A stretch of DNA of 15,140 bases. Origin: JAULUH01 sp032111745. Its GTDB lineage: Bacteria; Chloroflexota; Anaerolineae; JAAEKA01. Shown here piece by piece: positions 14,515-15,140 of the stretch. Both the position numbers and the translations under genes were made by a program. The stretch spans positions 1 through 15,140 of the forward strand of contig JAULUH010000367.1 in the NCBI GenBank assembly GCA_032111745.1. The letters are read 5' to 3'. Below the pieces are notes generated by a model. The model saw only the letters and a program-made list of their open reading frames with translations, ran no database searches and was not told the DNA's origin. Every line of letters begins with the position of its first letter. Positions within the stretch are counted from its first letter, which is position 1.

Positions 14515-15140
14515 TTGCTCACAAAGGCCATCAGGTGCCAGCCGGTGGGCTGGACCAGGGACCTGGGCAGAACGTGGAAGGCCCTGACGAAGACGCCGTT
14601 GTAGAGCTGGGCCTTGAGGCCGCGGTGCAGTTGGGTGGGCACGGGGAAGCGCTCGGGTATGATGCGGGCGGTGGCGAAGGGGGCCAGCAGGTGGCGAAAC
14701 TCGTCGCTGCTGTAGAGGCGCAGGCCGGGCGCATCGCCGTGCTCCAGCTCCACCTGCATCACCAGGGACAGCAGGGGGAGCCAGCTGTAGCGGTTGTAGA
14801 CCATCAGGATGGCCTGCCCCCCCGGCCGCAATACCCGGTGGATCTCGTGGATCATGCGCTGGGGGTTGGCCGTGTACTGCAGCACGCCGTGGGCGTAGAC
14901 CACGTCGAAGCTCTGGTCCGCAAAGCCCAGGGCCTCGCCGTCCATCAGCAGCACCGTGCCGGGCAGGCCCTGGTGCTGGAAGTTCTGGCGGGCCAGGCCG
15001 ACGGCGCTGGCGGAGAAGTCGATGCCGGTGACCACGGCGCCGCCCCGGGCGAAGCGCACCAGGTCGGTGCCCACGCCGCAACCGACCTCCAGCAGCTGCC
15101 GGCCGCGGTAGGCGGCAAAATCCACCAGGATTGGCAGGTA
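14511..15140 (-). CDS. SAM-dependent methyltransferase, N-terminus beyond the window
   Basis: About 209 residues are visible. The frame is open to the right-hand edge: before the GTG at 15125 it still reads YLPIL in frame, and this leads into the conserved DFAAYRGRQLLEVGCGVGTD, so the true start lies outside. Motif I is EVGCGVG (about 15069-15089), motif II is VTGIDFSASAVGLAR, motif IV is FDVVYAHGVLQY, and the motif VI region is EIHRVLRPGGQAILMVYN. This is a complete-looking class I methyltransferase core of the UbiE/Methyltransf_11 type, unlike the two degenerate ones in the + strand operon. The C-terminal part, with FHVLPRSLVQPTGWHLMAFV, is not diagnostic of a substrate. It is convergent with the operon, so it may be separately controlled. 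Confidence 0.9.
   Translation of the reverse strand, partial: YLPILVDFAAYRGRQLLEVGCGVGTDLVRFARGGAVVTGIDFSASAVGLARQNFQHQGLPGTVLLMDGEALGFADQSFDVVYAHGVLQYTANPQRMIHEIHRVLRPGGQAILMVYNRYSWLPLLSLVMQVELEHGDAPGLRLYSSDEFRHLLAPFATARIIPERFPVPTQLHRGLKAQLYNGVFVRAFHVLPRSLVQPTGWHLMAFVSK

Noticed and set aside
1..15140. CRISPR arrays, tRNA or rRNA genes, transposases, integrases, toxin-antitoxin or defence genes
   Set aside because: No spaced direct repeats, tRNA-like cloverleaf or protein motifs of these classes were seen; the window reads as a glycan biosynthesis cluster throughout.

Overview
The window is one dense, high-GC bacterial gene cluster for making, modifying and exporting a surface glycan (capsule, exopolysaccharide or cell-wall polysaccharide). 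Eleven complete genes run on the + strand from about 99 to 14232. They are separated by a few tens of bases at most, and several stop and start codons overlap, so they are probably one operon that begins upstream of the window. The host cannot be fixed from the sequence. High GC, frequent GTG starts and this mosaic of glycan genes would suit a Chloroflexota-type bacterium, but that is a low-confidence inference.

Layout. (1) 1-65 is the tail of an upstream gene. (2) 99-1880 encodes a membrane-anchored SGNH hydrolase or acyltransferase fused to a GH43-like beta-propeller that appears cut short. (3) 1923-4562 is an unusual single reading frame joining a GlpD-like FAD-dependent glycerol-3-phosphate dehydrogenase to a SAM methyltransferase. 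The two are joined by a three-copy octapeptide linker, and a strong internal ribosome binding site and ATG lie at the joint. (4) 4562-5560 is a sugar-nucleotide-type SDR epimerase/dehydratase. (5) 5544-5618 is a possible 24-codon coupling ORF. (6) 5618-7546 is an AsnB-type glutamine amidotransferase. (7) 7566-8105 is a left-handed beta-helix acyltransferase and 8115-9257 a GT4 glycosyltransferase. (8) 9269-9913 is a small membrane metal-dependent hydrolase of the YdjM/DUF457 type. (9) 9996-11453 is a Wzx-like flippase. (10) 11505-14232 holds a divergent methyltransferase, a NodB-type polysaccharide deacetylase and a GT2 glycosyltransferase. (11) 14233-14510 is non-coding and contains two hairpins whose outer ends match in inverted orientation. 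(12) From 14511 to the window end, on the - strand, is a 5'-truncated SAM methyltransferase convergent with the operon.

How the genes could work together (inference): the two glycosyltransferases extend a lipid-linked glycan. The SDR, amidotransferase, acyltransferase and methyltransferases supply or decorate its sugars. The flippase moves it across the membrane. The deacetylase and the SGNH protein trim or modify it, the latter on the outside. No Wzy polymerase or initiating phosphoglycosyltransferase is seen here, so the locus must continue outside the window. The strongest oddities are the GlpD-methyltransferase frame with its internal start, the truncated SGNH-propeller fusion, the small coupling ORF before asnB, and a G-run cluster inside the GlpD coding region.
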